Source: an uncultured Bacteroidales bacterium
Lineage (GTDB): Bacteria > Bacteroidota > Bacteroidia > Bacteroidales > Paludibacteraceae
DNA: 17,772 bases
NCBI GenBank assembly: GCA_903929065.1
Contig: CAIYTJ010000244.1
Coordinates: 1 to 17,772, forward strand
Direction: 5' to 3'
This document shows, piece after piece, positions 7,165-16,800 of this stretch (within the stretch, counting starts at the first letter, position 1; every line of letters begins with the position of its first letter). The notes beneath the pieces are model-generated. The model saw only the letters and a list, made by a program, of their open reading frames with translations, made no database searches and was not told the DNA's origin. A program made the translations under genes and the position numbers.

Positions 7165-8112
7165 ATGAAAAATAAAACACCAAAAATACCGAAAGTACCG
7201 GCACCTAAAGAAACCCGTTTAAAAGTAACCGAACCGGTTGATTTGATGACATTTCTGTTATCCAAAATGGGCGGCATGAGCCGTAATTCAGTGAAATCGC
7301 TGTTGGCACACCGGCAAATTATGGTCAATGCCAAAGTGACCACGCAGTTTAATCTGCCCTTACAACCGAATGACTTAGTTGTAGTTTCCAGCGGACGTGG
7401 TAATACGGAACTTTCGCATCCAAAATTAAAGATCATCTTTGAAGATGCACACCTGATAGTGGTTGAAAAGAAAGAAGGCCTGCTTACCGTGAGCACCGGA
7501 AATGCTGATGAGACCACGGCTTTTTCCATTCTTAAGTATCATGTCCAGAAAAGTTCGCCGCAGAACCGTATTTACGTGGTTCACCGACTCGACCGCGAAA
7601 CTTCGGGAGTGATTATGTTTGCCAAAAACAAAGACGTGCAAATGACCATGCAGGAAAACTGGCATCGCATTGTAACACGCCGTATTTACGTGGCGTTAGT
7701 GGAAGGAAATGTGGAAAAAGAAAAAGATACTATTGTGACGTGGCTTTCGGAAAATGAAAAGTCGCTGAAAATACATTCCAGCGATACAGACAACGGCGGT
7801 CAGCAAGCCATCACCCATTACCGGAAAATTAAATCGAACGAGAATTATTCGTTACTCGAAATAGAATTGGAAACCGGTCGTAAGAACCAAATTCGTGTTC
7901 ACATGCAGGGAATCGGGCATCCGGTTGTCGGCGATAAAAAATATGGTGCAGGCCCAAGTCCTATCGATCGCCTTGGGTTGCACGCCCGTTTGCTGGCATT
8001 TTATCATCCGGTCACAACCGAAATTGTGAGTTTTGAAACGCCGGTACCACGCAATTTCCTGAAACTGTTTCATGATATTAAAGCGCCAAAAGACCAGGAA
8101 CCAAGAGATTAG
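7165..8112 (+). CDS. RluA-family 23S rRNA pseudouridine synthase
   Basis: With the ATG at 7165 the protein has 315 residues. It should isomerise specific uridines in large-subunit rRNA (or tRNA) to pseudouridine. A basic, lysine/proline-rich N-terminus leads into an S4-like RNA-binding segment (about 26-75: FLLSKMGGMSRNSVKSLLAHR). The catalytic domain follows, with the motif HRLDRETSG carrying the conserved aspartate (Asp143). Later family landmarks are ETGRKNQIRVHM and VVGDKKYG near the C-terminus, followed by LHARLLAF. The frame stays open upstream to a TTG at 7111, but those 18 residues are encoded partly by the octamer repeat and an AT-rich spacer, so 7165 is the better start. The exact target uridine (RluC, RluD or another) cannot be assigned. 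Confidence 0.9.
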   Translation: MKNKTPKIPKVPAPKETRLKVTEPVDLMTFLLSKMGGMSRNSVKSLLAHRQIMVNAKVTTQFNLPLQPNDLVVVSSGRGNTELSHPKLKIIFEDAHLIVVEKKEGLLTVSTGNADETTAFSILKYHVQKSSPQNRIYVVHRLDRETSGVIMFAKNKDVQMTMQENWHRIVTRRIYVALVEGNVEKEKDTIVTWLSENEKSLKIHSSDTDNGGQQAITHYRKIKSNENYSLLEIELETGRKNQIRVHMQGIGHPVVGDKKYGAGPSPIDRLGLHARLLAFYHPVTTEIVSFETPVPRNFLKLFHDIKAPKDQEPRD

Positions 8113-8129
8113 ACCAATACTTATAAATA

Positions 8130-8166
8130 AAAATCCCATCAGGAATCAATTTCCTGATGGGATTTT
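8130..8166. terminator. Bidirectional terminator between convergent genes
   Basis: A perfect 16-bp inverted repeat (AAAATCCCATCAGGAA at 8130-8145 and TTCCTGATGGGATTTT at 8151-8166) with a 5-nt loop TCAAT. Each strand ends in a T tract. It sits between the pseudouridine synthase stop (8112) and the sugar kinase stop (8192), and serves both converging transcripts. Confidence 0.92.
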
Positions 8167-8191
8167 CTATTAACTATTGACTGCTAACTGT

Positions 8192-9148
8192 TTACAGTTC
8201 CCAGGCAAGTGAACTGGCACCTAATACGGCAGCATCAGCTTCTTTTAAATCGGAAAATAATAATTTGATTTTACCTCTCCATAATGGAAGCAGATTTTTC
8301 TCCATATTTTCACGTATTGGATTCATAATCAAATCGCCGGCTTTCGAAAGACCGCCAAAAATGATAATTGCTTCCGGTGCGCTGAAAGCTACGAAATCTG
8401 CCAAACTTTGACCCAGAATTTTTCCAGTATATTCGAAAATTTCTTTTGCAATTTCATCCCCTTCAATGGCTGCATCAAATACATCTTTAGAAGTGATATC
8501 ATCAACCGGAATGTTACGTAACAAACTGTCTTTTGTTGTTGAACCAAGGATTTCCCGAGCTGAACGGGCAACGCCAGTAGCAGAACAATAAGTTTCCAAA
8601 CAGCCGGACTTACCACAACCGCATAAGCGGCCATCTTCCCGAATTGCTGTTGTGTGACCCAACTCACCAGCAAAACCATCGTTGCCATAAACTAATTTAC
8701 CGTCAATGATAATTCCGCTTCCAACACCTGTTCCAAGTGTAATCATAATGAAGTTTTTCATTCCGTGAGCAGCGCCGTATGTCATTTCGCCTAGTGCAGC
8801 TGCATTGGCATCATTTGTCAATGCTGTAGGTATGCCAAATTTATCTGCCATTAAGTTTGCAAAAGGAATTACACCTTTCCAGGGAAGATTCGGAGCAAAT
8901 TCAATATTACCTGTATAATAATTTCCATTAGGAGCGCCAACACCAATTCCTTTAAATTTATCAGCACCGCCGGCAGCGTCAATCAATTTGATTAATTCGT
9001 TATACAAATCCTGAATATAAAGATTTACATCGGTGTGAGTGCCTGTTTTTATTGCACTTTTTGAGATTACAGTTCCACGAGCGTCAACAACACCGAAAAC
9101 GGTATTTGTTCCACCCATATCCATCCCAATTACATAGGGTTTTTCCAT
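8192..9148 (-). CDS. glk: ROK-family sugar kinase, probable glucokinase
   Basis: A cytosolic kinase of 318 residues, likely phosphorylating glucose at C6 with ATP. The phosphate-binding DMGGTN lies at 10-15. Asp113 in TNDANAA is the expected catalytic base. GELGHTT (161-167) supplies the sugar-contacting Glu162 and the zinc ligand His165. The ROK zinc motif CGCGKSGCLE (176-185) has Cys176, 178 and 183. A second nucleotide-binding glycine region FGGLSKAG is near 264-271. It is the second gene of a pair, 30 bp behind an FHS-type sugar transporter, so import is coupled to phosphorylation without a PTS. ROK kinases for fructose, mannose or N-acetylglucosamine share these motifs, so glucose is the favoured substrate rather than a proven one. 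Confidence 0.85.
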   Translation of the reverse strand: MEKPYVIGMDMGGTNTVFGVVDARGTVISKSAIKTGTHTDVNLYIQDLYNELIKLIDAAGGADKFKGIGVGAPNGNYYTGNIEFAPNLPWKGVIPFANLMADKFGIPTALTNDANAAALGEMTYGAAHGMKNFIMITLGTGVGSGIIIDGKLVYGNDGFAGELGHTTAIREDGRLCGCGKSGCLETYCSATGVARSAREILGSTTKDSLLRNIPVDDITSKDVFDAAIEGDEIAKEIFEYTGKILGQSLADFVAFSAPEAIIIFGGLSKAGDLIMNPIRENMEKNLLPLWRGKIKLLFSDLKEADAAVLGASSLAWEL

Positions 9149-9178
9149 GATTTTATTATATAGAATTTTTAAATTTAA

Positions 9179-10519
9179 TTATTCAACAGGAATATCTGTG
9201 TTTACATTTTTTGAACCAACTAATCCATAGAACAACAGATACCCTAATGCTACAATAATAAGCCAATAACTTGCCATATATCCAACAGAGTCAGAAATAA
9301 ATTGTTGAAGTACAGGTAAAATGCCACCACCAACAACCATCATCATAAAAATACCTGATGCCTGTGCAGTATATTTACCTAAGCCTTCTACAGCAAGGTT
9401 GAAAATTCCTCCCCACATAACAGAAGTACACAAACCGCATAGCACTAAGAATAATGCACTAAGTGGGACCTGTGACATATTAAAACCATTGGTTACACTA
9501 TAACCGGGCATTGAAGCAGTCACCGTTTTTGGAATAATAATTGCGAGTAATACAAAAAATATGGCCGTAGCTGAAACCACAATAAGTTGAGTACGACTTG
9601 ATACTTTACCACTAATAGCACTACTAATTGAACGACCAACCAGCATTAACAACCAATACATTGCTGCAATAGCACCTCCAATTGCAGCTCCATCTTTCAA
9701 AATACCTGCTCCTTTTTCGCTGGAGTCTGAAAGGAAGAAATTTAAAGTGCCGGGAATACCAATTTCAACACCAACATAAATAAAAATAGCAATAACTCCA
9801 AATACAGTATGACGGAAACTCCATGGACTATGTGTAAATATTTCTTTCTTTATTCCACCTTTTTGTAAGTGTGGTTCGGGTATAGAAAGAAAAGAAATAA
9901 CAGTAAATGCTGTAACAAATACTCCCATTGCAATAAACAATAATGGTGCAATATCAGTCATGGTTGTTTTTATAGTAACTGTTCCAATTAATGCACCCAC
10001 AAACAAAGGAGTTAATGTGCCTGACAACGAATTAAGTGCACCACCTGTTTGAATAAGTTGATTACCTTTGTTACCACCGCCTCCTAATAAATTAAGCATA
10101 GGATTTACCACTGTATTGAGCATACAAACGCAAAATCCGCAAATAAATGCACCTAACAAATAAATAATAAAGTTTAATTTAATGACAAATCCTCCAAATG
10201 CGAAAACAGAAGTTTCTGCACCGATTTTACTTGAAAGAAATTGAGTAAATAAGCCTAAAACACCTACTGCCATTGCAATCAAAGCAGTTTTCTTGTAGCC
10301 TATTTTTACAAGCATATTTCCTGCTGGGATACCCATGAATAAATATGCGAGGAAATTCATCATATTTCCCATCATTCCCAACACATTTGAACCTGCGTAT
10401 TCGTTTCGCCAAATAGTACCAAATGGTGCTGCTAGATTTGTTACAAAAGAAATCATTGCGAATAGTGCAAACATTATTGCAATTGGCAATGTGTAATTTT
10501 TTGATTGTTGTTTGTTCAT
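9179..10519 (-). CDS. MFS sugar transporter (FHS-like)
   Basis: An inner-membrane transporter of 446 residues with about twelve hydrophobic segments. After the first helix it has the MFS loop signature, here MGIPAGNMLVKIGYKK (62-77). A later segment, NTVVNPMLNLLGGGGNKGN (135-153) followed by ALNSLSGTLTPL, matches the pattern of the fucose/glucose/galactose:proton symporter (FHS) family. The charged central loop is at about residues 218-228 (HLQKGGIKKE). The ROK kinase gene follows by 30 bp, which supports a hexose as substrate; fucose seems less likely because no fucose-catabolic gene is nearby. A promoter (TTG, 19 bp, TATCTTTA) is found about 105 bp upstream. Confidence 0.85.
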   Translation of the reverse strand: MNKQQSKNYTLPIAIMFALFAMISFVTNLAAPFGTIWRNEYAGSNVLGMMGNMMNFLAYLFMGIPAGNMLVKIGYKKTALIAMAVGVLGLFTQFLSSKIGAETSVFAFGGFVIKLNFIIYLLGAFICGFCVCMLNTVVNPMLNLLGGGGNKGNQLIQTGGALNSLSGTLTPLFVGALIGTVTIKTTMTDIAPLLFIAMGVFVTAFTVISFLSIPEPHLQKGGIKKEIFTHSPWSFRHTVFGVIAIFIYVGVEIGIPGTLNFFLSDSSEKGAGILKDGAAIGGAIAAMYWLLMLVGRSISSAISGKVSSRTQLIVVSATAIFFVLLAIIIPKTVTASMPGYSVTNGFNMSQVPLSALFLVLCGLCTSVMWGGIFNLAVEGLGKYTAQASGIFMMMVVGGGILPVLQQFISDSVGYMASYWLIIVALGYLLFYGLVGSKNVNTDIPVE

Positions 10520-10622
10520 GTGATTAACTTTAAGTTTGATAGTTTATAAATTTATGAATAGTTTAATTATGAATTCAATGATTTTAAGGTTGTGTAACTG
10601 TCAATACGTTCAAAAAAGCGTG

Positions 10623-10652
10623 TAAAGATAGTGATTTTATCAAAAGTAACAA
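10623..10652 (-). promoter_or_regulatory. Promoter for the transporter-kinase pair
   Basis: The minus strand has TTG (10652-10650), 19 bp, then TATCTTTA (10630-10623), one base from TAnnTTTG. This implies a leader of about 95 nt before the transporter ATG. An exact alternative box, TACTTTTG (10648-10641), lies within the spacer but has no good partner. The leader contains AT-rich direct repeats (TTCATAA...AAACTAT twice). Confidence 0.5.
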
Positions 10653-10660
10653 GCCGGTTT

Positions 10661-12835
10661 TTACAAATTCTTAAACAAAAAGTCACTCATTCGGGTATAT
10701 AAATGCTGGCGTGTTTGTTTCCCAAGAATGCTGTGGTTTTTATCAGTATACAGTTGCATTTCGAATTGCTTATCGGCAGCGACTAATTTGTCAATGAAAA
10801 GCATGGTATTTTGGGTATGAACATTGTCGTCGGCAGTTCCGTGAACAATCAACAAACTTCCCTGCAATTTATCGGCACGTTGCAAAACAGATGAGCCATC
10901 ATATCCTTTGAAATTTTCCTGTGGACGGCGCATATAACGTTCGGTATAAGCCGAATCATAGAAACGCCAATCAGTAACCGGTGCTACGGCAATACCGGCT
11001 TTGAAAACCTTTTCGCCAGTGGTCATGGCCATCAATGTCATATAACCGCCATAACTCCAACCCCAGATTCCAATCCGGTATTTATCGATAAATGATTGCT
11101 GTCCAAGATATTTGGCAGCTTCAACCTGATCTTTTGTTTCGAGCAAACCAAGTTGTTCGTAAGTGCATTTGCGGAATTCAGAACCGCGTGCTCCGGTTCC
11201 ACGTCCGTCAACACAAGCCACTAAAATCCCATTCGAAGCCAGATAATATTCCCAATCAATTCTCCAACTATCTGAAACTTGCTGAGAATTTGGTCCACTA
11301 TACTGAACCATCAACACGGGATACTTTTTATTCGTATCAAAATTTACCGGTTTAACCATCCAACCATTCAGTTTTACGTTTTCGGAAGTGGTGAATGAAA
11401 ATATCTCCTTTTGTGGAAGATTAGAAGTTTTGACATTTGAAGCTAAAGCAGCATTATTTTCCATTACTCTGACGGCTGAACCTGCAGTGTTTCGCAAGGT
11501 GAATATATTCGGAGAAATCATGCTTGATGCATTGTCTACAAACAAGCTTAGCGTCGAGTTGAAACTGGCGGTGTGCGTGCCTTTGCCGTCGGTGATCCGG
11601 GTTCTTTTTCCTTTCAAATCTACCGAATAAATGTCCCGTTGTAGCGGTGAGATTTCAGCAGATTGATAGTACGCAACCTGTTTTTTCTCGTCAAAGCCGT
11701 AAAAATTGGTTATGTCCCAATTGCCTTTGGTAAGTTGTTTTACCACAGTTCCGTTAATTCCATACTGGTAAATATGACGATAACCATCCAGCTCGGTCAC
11801 GGCAAAGAAATACTTATTGTCGGAAGTGAACTGGATATAATCAATGTTTTCGTATTCAACATAACTTTTATCGTCCTGACGTAAAATAAGTTTTGAAACG
11901 GTCGATCGCGGATTGGCAAAAAGCATATCCAGCCGGTTCTGATTGCGGTTTAGTTTGAAAATGGCAAGCTGGTCCGATGAATTAGTCCATTTAATGCGCG
12001 GAATGTAGAAATCACCGTCGTCATTGCCAAGTTTCATGACTTTGGTGGATTTAATCAAATCCTCAAATACGCAAACACTTACTGTTGAATTATTTTCGCC
12101 GGCTTTCGGATATTTGAAACTGAAAGTAGTTGGATAAAGCGAGAATTCATCCTTCTTACCTGACTGATCCAAATATTTTGTGAACGAATACATGGGAACT
12201 TTCGATTCATCGAATTTTACAAATGCAAGCAATTTGCTGTCAGGACTCCATTCGAAATAACGAGTTCCTGAAAATTCTTCTTCGTAAACCCAATCCGGTG
12301 TTCCGTTAATAATACTCCCGGGCTGACCATCGGTAGTAATAGCAATTTCGGTGTCATATTCAAGCTTTTTCATAAACAGATTATTATCCCTTGCAAAAGC
12401 TATATAACGGCCATCCGGTGAAAATAATGGCACTTCCTGCGAACCTTTATCCGATAAAGCAGTAATTTCGTTTCGTTTAATGTCATACACGTAATAATCG
12501 GCAGTATACGTGCGACGAAAATTCATTTTTACATTGGTATAAACCAGTAATTTGCTTTCGTTCGGACTGAGTTCGTAGCCGGAAATTTGCTTTATCGACG
12601 TATTTTTCAATCGGGAAACACTGAAGAGTGTGTCAACAACTGCACCGGTTTTATAATCGTATTTTACCACCGATTTTCCTTTAATCATCGAAGTGAAATG
12701 TTCACCGTCAAGCATTGAACGAGGCATTTCGACAGTTTTTACACGGTATTTTCCACCCAGAATATCATACAATAAATTTGCATACGAAAAATTTATGCAT
12801 ATTGTTAAAACAAAAAGAAGGCTGAAACGTTTCAT
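10661..12835 (-). CDS. dpp4: Dipeptidyl peptidase IV-like S9 serine peptidase
   Basis: A secreted serine peptidase of 724 residues, nearly the length of Porphyromonas gingivalis DPP IV. It should remove X-Pro/X-Ala dipeptides from peptide N-termini in the periplasm or at the surface. A type I signal peptide (about 1-19, ending SYA) precedes a beta-propeller domain (about 35-480) with WD-like repeats such as SPDGRYIAFA and SPDSKLLAFV. The DPP IV-specific DWVYEEEF (181-188) supplies glutamates that bind the substrate amino terminus. The hydrolase domain has GWSYGGY with nucleophile Ser594, HGTADDNVH with Asp669, and His701 in DKNHS. The motifs favour DPP IV over prolyl oligopeptidase. It has a single-gene layout, reading towards the transporter gene, with its own promoter box at 12872-12879. 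Confidence 0.9.
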   Translation of the reverse strand: MKRFSLLFVLTICINFSYANLLYDILGGKYRVKTVEMPRSMLDGEHFTSMIKGKSVVKYDYKTGAVVDTLFSVSRLKNTSIKQISGYELSPNESKLLVYTNVKMNFRRTYTADYYVYDIKRNEITALSDKGSQEVPLFSPDGRYIAFARDNNLFMKKLEYDTEIAITTDGQPGSIINGTPDWVYEEEFSGTRYFEWSPDSKLLAFVKFDESKVPMYSFTKYLDQSGKKDEFSLYPTTFSFKYPKAGENNSTVSVCVFEDLIKSTKVMKLGNDDGDFYIPRIKWTNSSDQLAIFKLNRNQNRLDMLFANPRSTVSKLILRQDDKSYVEYENIDYIQFTSDNKYFFAVTELDGYRHIYQYGINGTVVKQLTKGNWDITNFYGFDEKKQVAYYQSAEISPLQRDIYSVDLKGKRTRITDGKGTHTASFNSTLSLFVDNASSMISPNIFTLRNTAGSAVRVMENNAALASNVKTSNLPQKEIFSFTTSENVKLNGWMVKPVNFDTNKKYPVLMVQYSGPNSQQVSDSWRIDWEYYLASNGILVACVDGRGTGARGSEFRKCTYEQLGLLETKDQVEAAKYLGQQSFIDKYRIGIWGWSYGGYMTLMAMTTGEKVFKAGIAVAPVTDWRFYDSAYTERYMRRPQENFKGYDGSSVLQRADKLQGSLLIVHGTADDNVHTQNTMLFIDKLVAADKQFEMQLYTDKNHSILGKQTRQHLYTRMSDFLFKNL

Positions 12836-12871
12836 TATAGAGTGATTTTTATTTTGTAGAATTTAGCAGCA

Positions 12872-12879
12872 CAAAAATA
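12872..12879 (-). promoter_or_regulatory. Promoter -7 box for the DPP IV-like gene
   Basis: The minus strand reads TATTTTTG, an exact TAnnTTTG match, 36 bp before the ATG. No well-spaced TTG is seen at -33, so it is supported by the -7 element and position only. Confidence 0.5.
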
Positions 12880-12892
12880 ACGCAATTAATCG

Positions 12893-12916
12893 TTTTATGT
12901 GTTTTCAAACATAAAA
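12893..12916. promoter_or_regulatory. Inverted repeat between divergent genes, possible operator
   Basis: TTTTATGT (12893-12900) and ACATAAAA (12909-12916) form a perfect 8-bp inverted repeat around an 8-nt spacer. It lies just upstream of the DPP IV promoter box and within the region that must drive the divergent patatin gene. Position fits a regulator site, but AT-rich DNA gives such matches by chance. Confidence 0.25.
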
Positions 12917-12981
12917 GTTTTAAACCATTAACAAATGCGACTTAATTTTTATACGAATTCAAACTTTAAACCCCAAAAAAG

Positions 12982-13809
12982 ATGAATGCTATTAAAGACT
13001 TTTTCAATTTTTCTCCAAAAAAAGATTCAGTTGGTCTTTGCCTGAGCGGAGGAGGAGCGTTAGGTTTTGCACATATCGGAGTTATTCAGGCACTCGAAGA
13101 CAACGGAATTTACCCAACGCGCATTGCCGGCTCGAGTATGGGTGCAATAATCGGGACGTTTTATTCAGCCGGTTATTCACCGAAAGAATTATTGCAATTG
13201 ATTAAGGACGATAAGCTTTATAAAATCACCAAATTAATGACTTTTCCACGCTCGTTTCTCAATTCGGGGCTGTCAAAGCACGAAATGCTTGGTTCGCTCA
13301 TTCACGAACTCATTCCCCACAATAGTTTCGAAAAGTTAGGTAAGAAAATGCATATTTGTGTTGTCAATCTCAACAATGCTGAATGGGAAATTGTTGGAAG
13401 TGGGGACGAACTCGACAAATGGGTTACCGCTTCGGCCAGCATTCCCGGACTTTTTGAAACGATTAAAGATCATGAAATTAATTATATCGATGGCGGTTTA
13501 CTCAATAACATGCCGGCGCAGGGAATTGCAGAATTTTGCGAAACGATTATCGGCGTGGATGTGATTCCGCACAAAATTCCGCCGGAATTGAAAAAACCGA
13601 TTGATACGCTGGCTTTTTCAGTACGGGCAATGCAACATCAAAATTCAAAGGAAGGTCGCGCGTTATGCCGTTTCCTGATTGAGCCGCAAGCCATTGTTGA
13701 ATTCCATGAGTTTAGTTTCGATGCGTATGAGGCCATTTATCAACACGGTTATACTGCAGCCACGAAATATATTGCTGAAAATCCGGAAATACTCAAATTG
13801 ATGAATTGA
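12982..13809 (+). CDS. Patatin-like phospholipase family protein
   Basis: A 275-residue acyl hydrolase of the bacterial patatin-like (RssA/YchK) type, expected to cleave ester bonds of lipids. The oxyanion-hole motif GGGALG is at 23-28. The nucleophile elbow GSSMG at 50-54 gives Ser52. The catalytic partner is Asp170 in DGG (170-172), so the Ser-Asp dyad is complete. No signal peptide, membrane segment or lipobox is seen, so it should be cytosolic or peripheral; the surface-exported Bacteroidota patatins with outer-membrane barrels are much larger. It is divergent from the DPP IV-like gene and converges on the histidine kinase gene with a 15-bp gap. The natural substrate is unknown. Confidence 0.9.
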   Translation: MNAIKDFFNFSPKKDSVGLCLSGGGALGFAHIGVIQALEDNGIYPTRIAGSSMGAIIGTFYSAGYSPKELLQLIKDDKLYKITKLMTFPRSFLNSGLSKHEMLGSLIHELIPHNSFEKLGKKMHICVVNLNNAEWEIVGSGDELDKWVTASASIPGLFETIKDHEINYIDGGLLNNMPAQGIAEFCETIIGVDVIPHKIPPELKKPIDTLAFSVRAMQHQNSKEGRALCRFLIEPQAIVEFHEFSFDAYEAIYQHGYTAATKYIAENPEILKLMN

Positions 13810-13824
13810 AAAAATAGTTTTTCT

Positions 13825-16800
13825 TCAAATTGCTTCCGGAAAAACTAATGTGAAAGTGGTCCCTTTGTCTGTCTCGGAATTGAATGATATTGTTCCGCCT
13901 GAAAGTTCAATAATATTTTTTGAAATCGCCAGTCCAAGTCCCATTCCTGTGGATTTGGTGGTGAAATTAGGAACAAATAACTTGTCCTGCAACGCATTGT
14001 CAATGCCAACGCCGTTGTCGGTGATTTCAATGCGGATTTCCCCTGCTTCCTGCTGAAGATTTACGTTGATTATTCCTTCGCGGTCATCAGGAATGGCTTG
14101 CAGGGCATTTTTCATCAAATTAGTAAATACCTGCACCATTTGTTCCGGATCGGCATATACGAATGCTGAATTTTCAGTTCCGGCGTATTCAATTTGTACA
14201 TGTTCGTTGTTGTTGGCAAACAACTGAACCACCGAATAAAGCCGTGCAGCAATGTCAAACCGCACGAAACTGGCTTCGGGCATCCGGGCAAAATTTGAAA
14301 ACGTTCCGGCAATGCGCGACAGGTTATCAATTTGTTCAATAAGCATGGCTGTCGATTTTGTAAAATATTCATCGAAGTGTTTTTCGTCCAGGTTTTTTGT
14401 ACGTTGAAGCTGCTGAATGGTCAGTTTCATGGGCGTCAGCGGATTGTTTATCTCGTGAGCCACTTGCCTTGCCATCGATTTCCAGGCTGATTCGCGCTCG
14501 GATTGTGCCAGCAACCGGGCACTTTGTTCCAGTTCGTCCACCGTTCGGTTATATTGAATAACCAGCTGTCCGATTTCGTCGTTCAGTGTATAATCGATTT
14601 TCTCGTTTCTTCGGCCAAGGCGCATTTCTCTTAGTTTGTTTTCCAATACAATTAACGGTGCCGAGAGTTGTTTTCCGATAAATAAACTCAGCAAAATGGC
14701 CAACACAATAATGATCAAATAAATGTGAATCACCACCGAAAGGAAGCTTTCAATTTCGGTTTTAATTTCATCCTGACTGAAAAACTGCGGAATGGCAATA
14801 AATCCGATTTGCATATAATCGCCGTTGTAAAAATCGCAGTAACCGCTCAGGTAATTCAGCTTGCCAATGTGTTCATTTTGGTTCAGGTTTGAATTTGCAC
14901 GGAAAAAAGGCGTCGGTGAAATGCGCCGGCTAATCAGATTTTTGTTGAAAATGACCGGTTGCGAACTACCAATCAGTTCACCGCGATTATCGTAAACGTG
15001 AATATCGGTGTGATAAATGTACGACAAGTCCTGTAAATCAAAGTTCAGCGACTGCGAATTTTGCGCATTTAAATCCTGATTCCAGTAATATATATCCTGC
15101 AATGCCTTTTGGATATAGCCTTTCTTGCTTTCCAGGTTGGCAATTTGTTGCTCTCGATATTTTTCTTCAATAAAATTTACCGAAACAAAGAAGATGCCAA
15201 TGAAACTTATTATCAATAAAGCGATAAATACAAACTGGAATTTGGCCGTTAAACCGATTTTGTATTTCCATTTTTTACGAACCAACATATATATCCAAAT
15301 CAACAGACAGCAAAGGGCAAAATAGGCCAGAAAAGTGTAAATGAAATACAACAAATGAGTGATTGGCTCAAATAAATCCTGCTCACTTACAACGATAAAC
15401 GTGTTCGCATTGGGTTTGTAAATATAATGTTTCCGTCCTTGATTGATGGTCTTGAAAAAATCGGATTTCATTGTTGGAATCCACGCTGCATCGGGAGAAT
15501 ATCCTACTTTACCGGACGAAAAAACCAGGCGTTGATGATCGTATTTGGCAATGGAAATGTTCAGTTGCGTTTGGATATTGGCCGTGGTGGCGATGAGCAA
15601 ATTCGGGAAACTATAACTTTTAAAATTCTTTCTCGGATAAAACTCCATAAAGAAAAACAACGAATCGGTGAGATAGGTGCTCGATCGGAACTGACCGATA
15701 TAGGTCATATTATTCTCATTGGCCTGCACGCTGAAGAAATGCGTTTTTTTAATTTGGATGCCGTTTTTTGATATGAAATCGACATATTCCCTGTAAACCT
15801 TAGAATGTCTTCCGGCAATGTTCAACCGCATATCATACTTATTCCAAAAGCCCCGCAGATACGTTTTATTCAGGTAATCGTTAGAAGCCTGAATGGAATC
15901 TTTCCGGGTCAGCAGTTTGCAGATTTTCCGGTCACGAATTATTTTAACATCAAGTTCTTCTAGCAGAATATCGGCCATTTGGTCATTTTCCGAACTTCCG
16001 TTTATATAAATGTTTTGAGCCAGAATTTTATACTTGTCAAGCTTTTTATTGTTGCCGATAACTAATGAATTCCAAACTAAAAAGCCGCTGAAAATAAATA
16101 TCCAGACTGCCGCAAAAATGTACATGCTTTTCTTTTTCGGGAAAAGAAAATACGTATAAAATCCAGTCCAAAGAGCTGCAAACGACACTGTAATCCGCAA
16201 GGCATCACCCGGCGAAATAAAATAGCAAGCGAAATACAACCCCACGGCAATGAAAATGTCTGTCAGAATGAGTTTCCAAACCCTGTTTTTAGAATAAATA
16301 TGAGTTTTGAAAAACAGCAGAGCCAACCCGATTCCCCAAAGCAAAATAAGGAAATGAACCCAGATACTGATGGCTGAAAAGTCTTTAAAACGAAGAATAC
16401 TAAGCTGAATACTCGAATGGTAAATTAGCCCACTCAGAAAATAATAGACCAAAACGAAATAAAAAGCACAGGAAATCTGAATGAAAATACGGGAAACAGA
16501 GGTGTTGGAAAAATGGTTTTTGGTATAAAAATAAAACAGGCAAATGCTTGAAATAAAATAGGCAGTCAGTACCGCCAGATGGCTTATAGAAGTCAGAAAC
16601 GGATTGGAAGCATACTGAAACGGCGTGAAAAGTTTATTGTTGAGAAGCAGCGTCGGGATATTGAAGTAAAGCAATGCCCCGAGAATAATTCCCGCAATGC
16701 CTGAAATCAGCATGAATAACCTGAAACTAAGTGTTTTCTTTCCAATCAACAAAGGAAAGTTGGCAAAGAGAATAAAGAAAATCAGGAACGAAAGCGAATA

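Noticed and set aside
7035..7529. Minus-strand open frame of 164 codons with a repeated NQL-type peptide
   Set aside because: The peptide repetition is the octamer DNA repeat read in another frame, and the rest is antisense to the RluA-family gene.
15427..15771. Plus-strand open frame of 114 codons
   Set aside because: It is antisense within the second outside domain of the histidine kinase, which has an unbroken frame with intact motifs downstream.
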